NCBI GenBank assembly: GCA_037039685.1
Contig: JAWNGF010000002.1
Coordinates: 4,526,001 to 4,590,000, forward strand
DNA from: Ceratobasidium sp. AG-K
Lineage: Eukaryota > Basidiomycota > Agaricomycetes > Cantharellales > Ceratobasidiaceae
Direction of reading: 5' to 3'
Length of the DNA stretch: 64,000 nucleotides
The notes under the pieces were generated by a model, which saw only the letters and a list, made by a program, of their open reading frames with translations, was not told the origin of the DNA and ran no database searches. Shown in pieces: positions 43,231 through 55,000 of this stretch (positions within the stretch are counted from its first letter, which is position 1; each line of letters opens with the position of its first letter). Made by a program: the position numbers and the translations under genes.

Positions 43231-43475
43231 TATGTTTCATCTTCTGGTTCTCTATTGATGATTGTGTTTTCATTTGATTCTTTGATAGTTGCAACTTCTG
43301 ATTCAAATGTACCTGGGATCAATGCCCTGCTTGTTGATGTATGCTCATAGCCTTGTTGAGGGATGATGTTTGCCTAGTCAATCCACTTGGGCCTCTTTGT
43401 ATGCTGGATGTAATGGATTTTGGCCTTGAGCCTGTGTCCTCTTGAATGGACATGATAATGAAGCTTGGTTTGTAA

Positions 43476-43931
43476 TGTATTAAGCTTCTTCTCAATAGCA
43501 ATGAGACAAGCTACCAAGGAGAGTGGATGGCACTAAGACCTAAGATACATTGTGTATTGCACCACACTTAAGTAGCTGTAGACTCTGAGGGTAGGGGTGG
43601 TTCAGAGTGTCACTCAGAGTGGATGTTTGATGAGACAAAACAAGCTGGGGTTACCAGGCTTGTTGGTCCAGTATATATATTCAAAATGTGCACAAGTCAT
43701 ACTATGCACAGCAAACAAGTCATACAGTCCAAGCCAGTCAGGAGGGTCCATGTGAGTCATACTGTATGAGAACACACAACTCATACAAAGCACAGCCACA
43801 TTACACAATGTAACAGATAACCACAAGGATGTGGCAGTGCAGCTCAAACACAAGACAAACAAAACAACAAGGACAAGGTGAGGCAGGCAAGAGAAGAGAC
43901 AAGTCCAATGGCAGTGAGCTCTCTCACAACA
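43476..43931 (-). repeat. 5' LTR of Q
   Basis: 456 bp, TGTATTAAGC to CTCTCACAACA, homologous to the A and B LTRs. TATATATA near 43672. Right flank gtttccccttcc belongs to no recognised coding sequence. Confidence 0.88.
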
Positions 43932-44170
43932 GTTTCCCCTTCCAGCTTTCCTTCCTGAGCCTTTCCATCATTTTGTTCAGCCAATGGCTCCATTTTTCCG
44001 TAATTATAGCATAAGTACATGAAGCTTGACAAGAGGTTAAACACAAACTTAGATGATTGGCTATGAAGCATAGATCAGTAAGACACAGAAGCTTACAGAG
44101 ATTGGTATGACACACCTAAGCCTTGTGCAAAAGGATGCAGGTGGGAGGACAAAGTGTTGCAATCCAACAA
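43932..44170. other. Unassigned segment
   Basis: About 240 bases between the Q LTR and the recognisable end of the N reverse transcriptase. No open frame of note, no repeat recognised. It may be the decayed continuation of N, but similarity stops at the F-G-L-T-N-A motif near 44180-44200. Confidence 0.4.
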
Positions 44171-45285
44171 TATGATGTGCATTTGTAAGTCCAAAAGGGC
44201 ATGACCCTGTATTTGTAATGTCTCTCCTTGGTTCTGAATGCTGTTTCCATTGATTGCGTACTTTGATGCCAATGTTATTGAACCCTCACTGAACATCCAA
44301 TTTTGTGAAGATTTTGGCTTCCTTCAGTTTTTCCAAAAGGTCCTCCTGTAGGGGAAGGGGAAATTGATCAGGTATAGTGACTTTGTTGACACCTCTGCAA
44401 TCAACCACCAATCACAAAAGTTCTTCCAGTGTCATTGGTACTGTGTTTTAATCTGGATGCTTCATAACAAAGAATGCTGGTGAAGTGATTGATGTTTTGC
44501 TTAGTAAATTATGCCTGCTGCAAATTCCTCCTCTATGTGTTTTTGCAATACATGAGTTTCCATTGGCAAAAGAGGGCATGTTTGTGCCGGTTTAGGCAGT
44601 TCTGCATCTGGCTTGCAGTTGATTTTGCAGTCCCATTCCCAGTGTGGTGCTAATTCCTTGAATAGTTCTTCACTGAAAACGGTCTTGAGATCCTAGGATT
44701 CTTCTAGTATTTCTGCTAGATGCACTGCTTTGGCTGTGATGGGTTCCTTTCACCAGGTAATTGCCTTTGTTTCCCAATTAATTCAGGGTTGGCTTCCAAT
44801 AACCATGTCATTCCTATGGGTAAGGAGGATTCTCCAGTTGGCACGGCATAGCATTGTTGTGTGAAGTTTCTTCCCAGGACTTCAGGGGTAAGATGGATCT
44901 TGTATTGTATGGTAGTGTGCAATTTTTTTCCATTGACTCCTATGACCTCCCTGGCCTTGGGAAATTTGATAAGAGGGGTAAAATGTTTTTTCAGCAGAGG
45001 TGAAGTTGATAAGTTTTTGGTTGAGCCAGGCATAGTCAATAAGCATGGGAGTTGGGTCCACAATTCCTTTGATCAGAGTTGAGACAAGTGGTAATTCATT
45101 TGTTGCTCTATTTTACATTTGTTTCTTTGAGATCAAGGGTATCTGGGTAGCCTCTGACATGGAGGCAGAGCACCCTAGGCTTTTCCCACTTCTTTTTGCT
45201 GTTGCTTGTGTCTTCTGGATCTCCTGCCTTGGCCTTCTCCTTTCCTACATTTGAAGGTGTATGTTGTTCCTGCCACCCATTCTTG
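44170..45285 (-). pseudogene. N protease and start of reverse transcriptase
   Basis: Protease 44716-45063: after a degraded active-site region comes HFTPLIKFPKAREVIGVNGKKLHTT and a flap-like GESSLPIGMTWLLEANPE. The pre-RT linker (WEWDCKINCKPDAELPKPA region) follows at 44580-44660, and RT fragments through a V-M-P-F-G-L-T-N-A motif near 44190. Many stops. The same protease appears on the plus strand at 57089-57358. Gag-related sequence continues to the right beyond a solo LTR. Confidence 0.8.
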
Positions 45286-45290
45286 CATTG

Positions 45291-45751
45291 CACCACAAGC
45301 CTTGCTCCTGACAATGGTTTGTGTCCTGCACCTTCAGCACTTGTTGGCTGCCAAGTAGTTTGTTTTGTTGTTTACTCCTTTGTTGTTGCTTCTCTCGCTT
45401 AGCCCTTTGTACACGTGGCTCATTAGCATGTGTTCTCCAGTCTGAGATTTTTCTGGAGCGTTGCGCATTGATCCCCATGTGCTACATGCCCTTCTTGTTC
45501 TGATGTTCCTTTCATGCTCCTTGTGGACTGTTGTCCTTTCCCCATGTAGATCACACTTCCTTTCTTCTGTTTGCTATAAAAGATGCAAAGGAAATTGTCT
45601 TGGAATCCCAAGAACAATTTACCTTGTTGTTTACCCACTCTACTTTGCCCTGAGGAGGGTATCCAACATCTTTTGGAGCCTCTCAGCAATTCTCAGGCCC
45701 TAAGAGCCACTCATCAGTCTCAAACAACCCTTCTCAGAGCAGGTTGTGACA
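45291..45751 (+). repeat. C-type solo LTR with CATTG duplication
   Basis: 461 bp in plus orientation, reading CACCACAAGCCTTGCTCC ... GCAGGTTGTGACA. Perfect duplication CATTG (45286-45290, 45752-45756). It disrupts N gag: removing it restores a continuous minus-strand sequence. The left terminus has lost the usual TGT. Confidence 0.9.
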
Positions 45752-45756
45752 CATTG

Positions 45757-46867
45757 TCATAGAAAGTGGTCCTTTGATCTGCATTTGATGCATGCTCCTT
45801 ATTGATGCGAGTGCTTCTTTGTTTCTTCAGGAACTAACTTGGTTCATGGGCTTCATGGCTTCTGAATTCCATGATGTAGGATGTAAGGACAGTGTCAATG
45901 TGTCCCTTCAACTAGTTTGTTGTGAATTTCCCAGATGCTTGTTCCTTGGCCATTGGGTTCCTAAATTGAGAAGGAAATCTTCCTTTGTGTTTGACCTGGA
46001 ATAGATTTCATCTGTGTTGCTGGTGTAAACAGGATTTTGGTTGATCCTCTCAAGGTGATTGAATACCCATGCCCTTGCTAAGGAATGTGGTATTCTTCTT
46101 TGGTTGGTATTGAAGACTTTTCCATGGATTTTGAAGTGAGTTTCCATCAGAGTGATGAAATAATTGGCTTCCATTCCTCTTTTCCCATTGTATGAATCTG
46201 GCTTCTTGTCAATTGTGGAACAATCCTTGCTTTCTGTGATGTCGTCTCCAATATCTGCGTAGAAGCCAAAGTTCTTGCTGCAATTTGTGCTAGGATCCTT
46301 CTTCTCTTTGTTTTTTGCAGCATCTTCCTTTTTTTGTCTGATGGTTTTGCTGATTCTCCTTACCCGTCTTCTGCTGTCCTGCTGCTTTCTTCCTTGGCCT
46401 CTGGGTACTTGTTACCTTCAAGGGGAAGGTTGTTGTCTTTTTGCAGGTTTCTGGAGGGGGCATTGGTATTCTTGGTGGTTTAGGGGCTGTTGAATCTCTG
46501 CTGATTGTGCTTTGTCGTCCAACCTATTCCTCGTCTTTTGGCTCTAGCAGTTCTGCTGCACCATTGATGACAATTAGGACATGATCTATTTTCCCTGCTT
46601 GTACTCAATGATCAATTTTTATTGCTCCCATTTCTTGAAGGTGATGCACTCCTGTTTGTAATGTTTGCACATCTTTGCCTCTCTCCCTCATGTCATGTTG
46701 AATTTGGAGGAAGGATGCATTGAGGACATGTACTAAGCAAGCCATTGTATTGTTGAAGACTTCTTGCATATCCTCCAATGTTGTGACAGTCTGTTGGGCC
46801 ACTGGGATGCCCACAACTTGTTCCAGAGTTTTTTCCACTATTTGTCCTGCTCTGGATCTTTCCAAAT
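45757..46867 (-). pseudogene. N gag
   Basis: Decayed Gag of an A/B-like family: coiled-coil portion 46605-46860 (VEKTLEQVVGIPVAQQ; QEVFNNTMACLVHVLN), then a Lys/Pro-rich stretch, then capsid 45908-46174 (MEANYFITLMETHFKIHGK, compare FITQMESYF in A). Numerous stops. Right end cut at 46868 by a C-type LTR. Confidence 0.78.
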
Positions 46868-47262
46868 TGCCACAAGCCATGCTCCTGACAATGGTCCAGT
46901 GTTGGGTGTCTCTGTGCTATGTGCCTCTCTCTCCCTCTTGTGCTCATCCTGTGCCACATAGTTTGTTTTGATTGTTGCTCCTTTGTCATGGCTTCCATCG
47001 CTTAGTGCTTGATACACGTGGTTGAACAGCATGTAGACTCTCTCCTTCCTTTTTGCCTGTTTGCTGCACTCAGATCTCCATGTGCTACACACGCTTCTTC
47101 TTTTGTTGTTCTTATCCTGCTCCTTTTGGGCTTACTGTGCTTTCGCCATGTAGTAGTGCTTCTTTTGTTTACTTACTATAAGGGATGCAGGGGAAATTGT
47201 CTTGGAGCCCCAAGAATAATTAACCTTGTTGTTTACCCACTCTACTTTGCCCAGAGGAGGTT
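46868..47262 (+). repeat. Truncated C-type LTR
   Basis: 395 bp reading TGCCACAAGCCATGCTCC ... ctttgcccagaggagg, matching 45291-45685 of the previous solo LTR and then stopping where element L begins (47263). About 100 bases of its right end are missing and do not reappear at 57089, so the L boundary coincides with a deletion or rearrangement. Confidence 0.85.
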
Positions 47263-47735
47263 TGTCATGACCCAAGGCCCCTCCAATGGACTTTGCCTTC
47301 TGGCTGCTTATCGTGTGTCTCCTTTGTTCCACTTTCCTTTGTACATGTTTCCTTTGTGTCTGTTTCCCTTGTGCTTGCATAGCCTTAAGCTGCTTCCTTT
47401 CTCCTTTGTCTTGTGACTTCCTTTCTTGGCAAGTCATGTTCCTTTATAGGACATGACTCATAGAGCTTTCTGATTGGATAGTTTGTATGACTCATGCCTT
47501 TTTCTGAATATATAATGAGGCAACAACAAGCATGGTATCCCCATCTTGTTTTGCCTTGTCATTCCCCCAACAAACAGTCCCTCACTAGGTTTCCCTCAGG
47601 GTTACCTTGGATCCTTAGGCCTCAGCACCATTCACAGTCTACAGTTCACAGCTCTTTGGGTACCAAGTCTCTCTAAGTCTTGACTTGGGCACACATAGTT
47701 ACAGCCAGCAACCATTATAGTGCTGGGTTGCAACA
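47263..47735 (+). repeat. 5' LTR of L
   Basis: 473 bp. TGACTCA at 47454 and 47488 flank gattgg (inverse CCAAT). TATATAA near 47508 fires rightward. Followed at 47736 by caaaggacatatag and then, within about 50 bases, by integrase codons. Confidence 0.9.
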
Positions 47736-47749
47736 CAAAGGACATATAG

Positions 47750-48921
47750 ATTTGGTACCAGCAAGACCACTACCCATAGCAATCCATCCCTGGGAAGACA
47801 TCAGCTATGACTTCATTGTCAAGCTACCCAAATCAGCTGGATGGGACTGAATCTTAGTAGTGGTGGACTGACACAGCAAAATGGCACATCTCATCCCTTG
47901 CAAAGAAGCAACAATGGCAGAAGGAGTTGCAGATCTCTTCATATCAGATGTTTAGAAACTTCATGGTTTACCCAAGCAAACAATCTCCAACAGAGGAAAC
48001 ACCTTCAACAGCCACTTCCTATGTTCCCTCTATGAAAAACTTGGAATCAACCCTTGCTTCAGTACGGCAATCCACCCTCAAACCAATGGTGAATCAGAAC
48101 AAGTTAACCAGTGGCTTGAGGGATCCCTGAGGGCTTTCATCCACTGCAGGCATGATAATTGGACACAATAGCTACCTATCACAGAATTTTGCTACAACAA
48201 TCACATCAACAGAACTACCAGCAAGACCCCCTTTGAAATAAACTATGGATTCCACCCTATATGGAATGTAGTGGACACTGATGTTCAGAACCCTTCAGCT
48301 AGAAACCTACAAGATCAGATGGAAGAAGCAAGAAGAGAGGCAGTAGCAGCAATGTAATTCCACAAAGAACAGGCAAAGGAACCAAGGGAAAGATATGAGC
48401 CAGGCAACCTTGTTTGGGTTCTGGGAACAAACTTCACAACAAAGCAACCAATGAAGAAACTTGATGACAAGAAACTAGGTTCTTTCAAAGTCACAAAAGT
48501 GATTTCTGCTCATGCATACAAAGTTGAAGTTCCCAAGTCCATCAAGAAACATAACATTTTCCATATTGGTCAACTATGGAAATACAAGGAGGACATGGAA
48601 TTCAAAAGGAACCAGATATGACCACCTCCCATAGAAACAGAAGAAGATGAGGAAGTCTATGAAGTGGAGAAGATTATGGACTGGAAGGAAATGAAAGAAG
48701 GGCTCAAATATGTATTCCAATGGAAAGGATATCCACCCAGCAAAGATACTGAAGAAAGGGTGGAGAAGATCACAGAACTGCTACCCATTGTGAGAAAGTT
48801 CCTCAAGGAAAACCCTTTGGCACCTGTACCCCCAAATTTCAATCAGCAACCAGTTAAAAGGACCAGGGGGAGAGCAGCAAATCTCAACCAAAACAGCTCT
48901 TACCAGCCCACATTGCTCTAA
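47750..48921 (+). pseudogene. L integrase core to chromodomain
   Basis: Begins in mid-integrase (HPWEDISYDFIVKLP) immediately after the LTR. Core D-x-HSKMAHLIPCKE; NRGNTFNSHF; HPQTNGESEQVNQWLEG; then the C-terminal domain KKLDDKKLGSFKVTK and chromodomain EVYEVEKIMDWKEMKEGLKYVFQWKGYPPSKDTEE (48658-48760), with the frame open to 48921. Stops are TGA at Arg positions plus a few TAG/TAA. The end of pol is close to the ORF3 start at 49021. Confidence 0.88.
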
Positions 48922-49080
48922 AAACACTCTCAAACCAGTCTACCACTCTAAAAAACCACTCCAAACCTGCCCGCTGCTTGCTGTTCAGTCACCATCATCA
49001 ACCTCCCTTGGGCCACAGGCATGGCCTGCAAAATTGCCAAGTGCCTCAACTCGGGCATGGTCTTATACCATGTCCCTCAA

Positions 49081-49475
49081 TGTTATGACCTGATAACATT
49101 TATCCCGATTTTATAACTTTTTTTCCGAAACACTTTCCTTTTTTGGTACAATTGTCTTGTCCAGATCATGTGATGTATTTGTCTTTCCTTTGGCAATCTG
49201 TGGTGCTTCTGATAAGCCAAGTCATATTGCATTGGACCATGTATTTGATTTAGATAAGGATTTCCCACATTGCCTCTGTTGATACAGGGCAGTACACTCT
49301 CATGTATATAAGCTTGGAGGGCAAGCCTGTTAATGACATGGCTTGACCTCCTTTCCATAGGACTTGCTGATCAATACTTATCTATCTAAACCATTGCACT
49401 TCCTTAAGCTGTTGCAGATTTGCAATTGAGCTTCTTAACAATAACTGTTAGCTACCTAATTGTTGAGTCAGGACA
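49081..49475 (+). repeat. 5' LTR of M
   Basis: 395 bp. TATATAA at about 49304-49311. GCTTGACCT at 49341-49349, about 33 bases downstream, is the exact reverse complement of AGGTCAAGC at 49478-49486, two bases past the LTR end. Confidence 0.95.
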
Positions 49476-49486
49476 TTAGGTCAAGC
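49302..49486 (+). promoter_or_regulatory. TATA, mRNA start region and complementary priming site of M
   Basis: TATA near 49304, 9-mer GCTTGACCT at 49341-49349, and its reverse complement at 49478-49486, separated from the LTR by TT. Same spacing as in A and the C family. The 3' LTR copy has drifted (ccttgactt). Confidence 0.62.
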
Positions 49487-50085
49487 TGTTTCAGCTATTG
49501 CCATATTTAGGTCATTGCTTTCCATATTTTGTCTACCACTTCCTGGTTGAGACCTGTGTTGTGCAATTTGTTGCTGATCCTTTGAGATCAACAGAGCTAC
49601 TACCATGGGCAATAGCGCAGTACTAGCTTAGACACTTGTTAAACTGTTAGTGTAGTCAATGATCCTGATGTACGTCCTTAGGGTGAAAAAGAATCACTGA
49701 GGAATCTTCCTATTGGCCATTAAGGCAAACACATTTAGCGTCCCTAGACTGCTGAATTACCCACTTGCAAAAAAACTGCTATACATCACACCCATCCAAG
49801 GCTGTTGATTATCAGTAAGGATTGACCAACACTAGGTATTAGAAGCAAGGGATTAGTGATTCAATTGTGATCATCAAGAATTTTATCAAGAAAGTCATTG
49901 CTACAAGTAGTACGTCTGGTGTGATCACATCACAACTAGATCTAACGCCTTGCAGTGTTTGATCTTCCCATGCTCTCTTGCCTAATCACCATTGTTGGTG
50001 AAACTATTGTTTAGTTGACCAATGTGTTGACCAAATTAAAGGAAAGGTTGATGAGATAGATTGGACCCTTACTGAACAAATTGAT

Positions 50086-50742
50086 ATGGTGATGGGTTTC
50101 CAAGAAGCTAGGGAGGAAGATAACATGCAAATAGAGTTGGACATCCAGTACCTACATCAGTGTTGTGAAAAAAGCAAACAAGAGCTCCACCATGAAATTG
50201 AAAAAACAAAAATCGATACAAATAGTCTCAAAAACACTGTCAATTCCCTAATCAAACATAACAATAGTTTGCTAAAAATAATTAACCATCAAACAGCCAA
50301 TATTGAGCATCAAACAGGGGAAATCAAGAAGCTCAAACAACAGGAGAATATTCATTGCAGCAAAAATTGAAGAACTCCTGTCTTGGAAAAATAACCAATC
50401 CAACAACGCATCAGTGGGTCTTCAAGTTCAATCTGCAAAAGTCGCAATTAACCAGCCATTTTTACAGTGGGAGCTTTATTACCCCACCACATCAAGCAGC
50501 TTGCCAAACAAGCTCAACAAGAAAGAAGATGAGCGCACAAACAATCTTTGATTGCCTTCAAAGAGGACGTCTACAATAATTACACATATTCATCTTTTGA
50601 TGTCATAGGCAACAAGAATGGATCCTTTGGAGACAAGGGGGATTTAACTATGAATTTTTTGCAATTTATACGTTTCATCAAGGACAGAAAAAGATGCCAA
50701 GAAATTAGAAACACTGTTCTATACGGAATTGGTTCTCAATAA
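50086..50742 (+). pseudogene. M ORF0, coiled-coil reading frame upstream of gag
   Basis: Between the 5' LTR and gag is 1.3 kb, unusually long. 50086-50370 encodes 94 residues of heptad-like coiled coil (QYLHQCCEKSKQELHHEIEK; SLLKIINHQTANIEHQTGEI). The coding character continues in a second frame (50303-50551, KIEELLSWKNNQSN) and back (50548-50742, FKEDVYNNYTYSSFDVIGNK), ending TAA 25 bases before the gag ATG. With two frameshifts this is about 215 residues. No family recognised; it may be a separate ORF or a former N-terminal extension of Gag. Confidence 0.5.
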
Positions 50743-50766
50743 AATACCTTTCCTCACATTTCCATC

Positions 50767-51995
50767 ATGGCCACAGTGCCAGTAAACATATACCCACCAC
50801 TGCAAAGCACTTTTACAGGAATTCCAGTAAAAGCAATGTTGCAGGAGGATTAAACTATGCTTGTCAACAAATTGAAGGACTAAATAGAACTGCTACTGAT
50901 GCAGACAGTAAAGCTTTGTTAGCCCTTGTCAATTGTCAACACTTTAACTTGGAAATAACACAATTAGAGGCAATGATACACCATTTGCAATCACAAATCA
51001 CAAGATTATCAGCACCAACAGTAGCAGCATCAAAACCCCTTGAGGCCAAGAAGCCAGATGCACTCAATGGTGAGAATTGGGATAAGACCCCCATATTCAA
51101 CAACCAAATTATGGGCTACATAGCAGTCCAAAAACCAACAGCAACAGACACAGAAAAAGTGAACTTTACTATTTCTTACATGATGGGAAAAGCACACAAA
51201 TGGTTACAACCTTTTTTAACAACTCACCACAATCCCACAAAGCCTTCAGTCAATTGGCTAGCAGATTGGGCTGGATTTTGGAAGGAATTCAAATGTCAAT
51301 TCCAGGAGCCAGACAGGGAGCAGAAATACAGGCAGAAATATCGAGCACTAGGACAGACAAAAACAGTGCAAGAATACCTCAAAGATTTCCAAACTTATTC
51401 CTCTATTTTGGGATACAGTGATGTGGACTTAAGGGACCATTTCTATGAAGGTCTAAAAGTCGACATCAAGAGGACCCTGTTACAGCAAAATTGGGATTAT
51501 GAAGCAAAGACACAGGAAGAATCATTCTCCAAGGCCCTTGAAGTCAATGCTAAGCAGATGGCTTTTGAGGACAAACAGAAATCACAACAATCTCAAGGGG
51601 GGGGGGGTAAAACCCAAGGTTCTTCCACTACAACCACCCAAACTTCCCACAATCAAGGAAATAGGCACACACTCTTGTACCCAGGAGACAAAGTCTACAC
51701 AAATGAGCATGGTAGAAACTGTGGGGGAACCATATTGCATGTTGAAATGATTAATAACATGAAGACACCCTTTGTGTATTGGGATGGAACCCAAACAGCA
51801 ACCAAGGACTTGTTCAGAGTTATCTGCAAAGACAATAATACAACCCTAGCACTGTTCACATACACCACAACTACCACAAAAACAACACAACCAGACCCTC
51901 AAGGGCCTGGACCCATGGAACTAGATGGGAAAGGAAAGACAATCCTCAAGTGCTTCAATTGTGGTGGAAGAGGTCATATGGCAAACAAATGCTAA
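50767..51995 (+). pseudogene. M gag, nearly intact
   Basis: Start ATG at 50767 (MATVPVNIYPPLQSTF). One frameshift near 50840 moves to the long open frame (50827-51995), which holds the capsid: EAKKPDALNGENWDKTPIFN, KAHKWLQPFL, WAGFWKEFKCQFQEPDREQKY, LGYSDVDLRDHFYEGLK. A run of ten G (51597-51606) encodes part of a Gly tract. Then a small domain LYPGDKVYTNEHGRNCGGTI...PFVYWDG...DLFRV (51675-51830), and finally a CCHC knuckle CFNCGGRGHMANKC right at the C-terminus. The small domain resembles an SH3/Tudor-like barrel and has a counterpart in K gag. Confidence 0.88.
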
Positions 51996-52099
51996 TCAGC
52001 TCCTATGAGTGGTCATGAAGGAGAAATACTGTAAGAATCTGAAGACAAGTAAGGAAAAGGAGAAGCCCAGGAGTAAACAGGAGAACTGTTCTGGGCAAA

Positions 52100-55000
52100 A
52101 TACTGGTGGATATACAGAGCACAAACAAAATTTGTGAAATATTATCAATATCAAATAAACAACAGTTCAATATAAATTTCATTGCAACTCCAATAGCCAG
52201 TTCTCCTGATGAAAAATTTGGTTTTAATCCCTGCGCTTTTGAAGGATCTGCAATGATAGATAGTGGAGCAACATCCTGCTTTATGTCTAACACACTTGCT
52301 TCCACCATGCGCTTACCCAAGAAAGCGAACATCACCCCTAAAAAACTAAAAGTCATTGACGGAAGAGAAGTTTCTTCAGGACTGGCTGGTCACTCATTAT
52401 ATATCTTTTGAGTTCACAATCAAAGGACATAAAGAAACCTTGGACTGTCATATAGTAGACATTGGCAGACACAGCAACATATTAGGCATGTCTTGGTTGA
52501 AAAGACATAACCCCTCCATAAATTGGAAAGAAATGACAATCCAGTTTGATTCAAAGCATTGCACTGAAAATTGATTTCACTCAAGCTGAATCATCCAGGC
52601 ATCAGGGTTAGAAGGTCTACCTGAAGATTATCCCCAATTTGCCAAAGTTTTCTCTGAAGAAGAAGCAGCAAACCTCCCCCCTCACAGAGAATACAATATG
52701 AAAATAGACTGGCTTCCAGATGCAAAACCAAAGCATGGCCCAGTGTATAGTCACAACACAGAACAAGACAAAGTCCTGAAAGAAACAATCACAAAAATGC
52801 TGCAAAAAGGATTAATCCAATGATCTGTCTCCCCACAAGCATCACCTGTTCATTTTGTTCCAAAGAAAAAGGATGATGGGACCTTCAAGGAATGGAGATT
52901 GGTTATGGACTATAGGGATGCAAATAGCAAAACCAAGAAGAACACATGCCCATTACCTTTACCTAATGACCTCATCAAAAAGCTTCAGGGAGCAAAAACT
53001 TTCAGTAAACTGAACCTCAAGTCAGGCTTCAACCTTATTGGCATTAGAAAAGGAGACAAATGGAAAACAGCCTTCAAGACAAAATATGTGCTATTTGAAT
53101 ACAAAGTCATGCCTTTTGGACTTTGCAATGCACAAGCAACTTTCCAGGATATGATTAACAGTATATTCAGGGACCTACAAGATATATGTGTCATCATCTA
53201 CATTGACAACATCTTGATTTTTTCAAAGGACAAAAAAGAGTACCCAGAACATGTAAAAGAAGTTCTCAAAAGGCTCCAAAAGCAAGGATTGTACTGTTAT
53301 CTTCCTAAATACACATTCAGTGTCCACAATGTAGGATACCTAGGTCTCATCTCCGCTGATAAGGCACCAAAGATGACCAATCCAAAGTTACAGCAGCAAT
53401 AGCATGGTCTGAGCCAAGGAATGTGAAAAATGTGCAAGAATTCCTAGGCTTTGTCAACTTCTACAGGCAATTTATCCCAGCTTTTGCAAACATTGCCAGA
53501 CCTCTGTATGACCTCTTAAAGAACAAACAATCATGGGAATGGACAGAGAAACACAAGGGGGCATGTAAAAACCTCAAAAATGCCTTAACATCAGCACCAC
53601 TCTTGTTACACCCAGACCAATCAAAGCCTTTTTTCCTAGACTGCAATGGTTCAGACTATGCCACAGGTGCTATCCTATCTCAAAAGGATAATGAGAATCA
53701 ATTACACCCAGTAGTTTTCCTGTCAAAAAGTCTGTCACCAGCAGAGCAGAATTACAACATATTCAATAAAGAACTGTTAGCAATCATCAGGGCCTTGAAG
53801 CAATGGCACCACCTTTTGGAAGGTACAAAACTGCCAGTACAAGTCATAACAGATCACAAAAACTTGGAAATGTTCTCAAAGTCAAAACAGTTAAACAGAA
53901 GGCAAATAAGGTGGTTTAACTTTTTGGTGGACTAGCACTTCCAAATTATTTATTGCCCAGGCTCAGAAAGCAAGAAGGCAGATATTTTGTCAAGACGGTA
54001 CAACCTACAACCTGAAGGGGGGGTAGAGAAACAAGTACTCCTGATAGTGAAATCAATGACCTCATTGGAGAAGCAATGTATGAGGACATACACCTAAAAG
54101 AGATTCTCTTGAAACTTCAGAAGGGTGAAAAAGTCGCACAATGGTATCTGAAGGAAGGGTTACTCTATTACCAGAACCAAATCTTTGTACCAAAGGACAA
54201 TCACATCCAAAAGCTTATTTTGGAGTCAAGACACAACTCATTAATGGCAGGACACCCTGGACAATACAAAACCCTGGAACTTGTTTCTCAAATGTACATT
54301 TTGCCTTCTATGAAGAAATTTGCCAATTCATATGTTACCCACTGCAACAGCTGCATCAGATCAAAGCCCACAAATCAAGTACCTATAGGATTACTCAAAC
54401 CTGCACAAATACCTGAAAGACCATGGGAAAATATCACTTTTGACCTAATTACAGGTCTCCCAGAGTCAGAAGGATTTGATGCAATCCTAACAGTAGTGGA
54501 TCACCACTCAAAAATGGTACATTACATCACAACCCATTCAGATGCCACAGCTGTTGACATTGCAAACTTATTCATGACTTATATATGGAAACTGCATGGA
54601 CTACCCAATCTACCATTCCAGACAGAGGGACAAACTTTGTGGCAAAATTCATGCAACACTTATGCAAACATTTGGATATGAGACCCACCTTCTCAACAGC
54701 CTACAGACCCCAAACAGACAGACAATCTGAATGTCTAAATCAAGTTGTGGAAATCTTCCTAAGGCACTATACAAGTCACCTACAAGATGATTGGGTTTCA
54801 CTACTACCTATGGTGGAATTTGCATATCACAATAGTTGTCACTCTGCCACTGGAAAAACACCATTTGAAGTTTGTTATGGCTATAACCCAAGAATGTCCT
54901 TCACCAAAACAAGCTCAAACTGGGTCCCAGCAGCAGACAAACATGCAAAATTCCTAGAACAAGGATATGAAGAAGTTAAAGCAGCTCTTGCATTAGCCAA

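Larger units (their letters stand above)
40614..43453 (-). pseudogene. Q gag, interrupted by Tc1
   Basis: Starts MSIQEDTGSRPKS at 43453 and parallels A and B (SIQRGPSG...). It breaks at 43232 (Tc1, TA duplication) and resumes at 41612. Further on is MDDLLIRTYNMVLRIFKGL (41260) and LEQETRLLGNNYQIFN (about 41140), the same coiled-coil block as A. Capsid start at about 40614-40680, then lost. Stops and shifts throughout. Confidence 0.82.
40614..43931 (-). mobile_element. Ty3/gypsy element Q, truncated
   Basis: 5' LTR 43476-43931 and gag of the A/B family. Gag is split by the Tc1 transposon and cut at 40614 by C-family LTR1; no pol is present. Gag starts at 43453, 22 bases inside the LTR. The priming site agcttggtttgt (43462-43473) complements acaaaacaagct in its LTR (43635-43646) at 11 of 12 positions. 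Confidence 0.87.
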
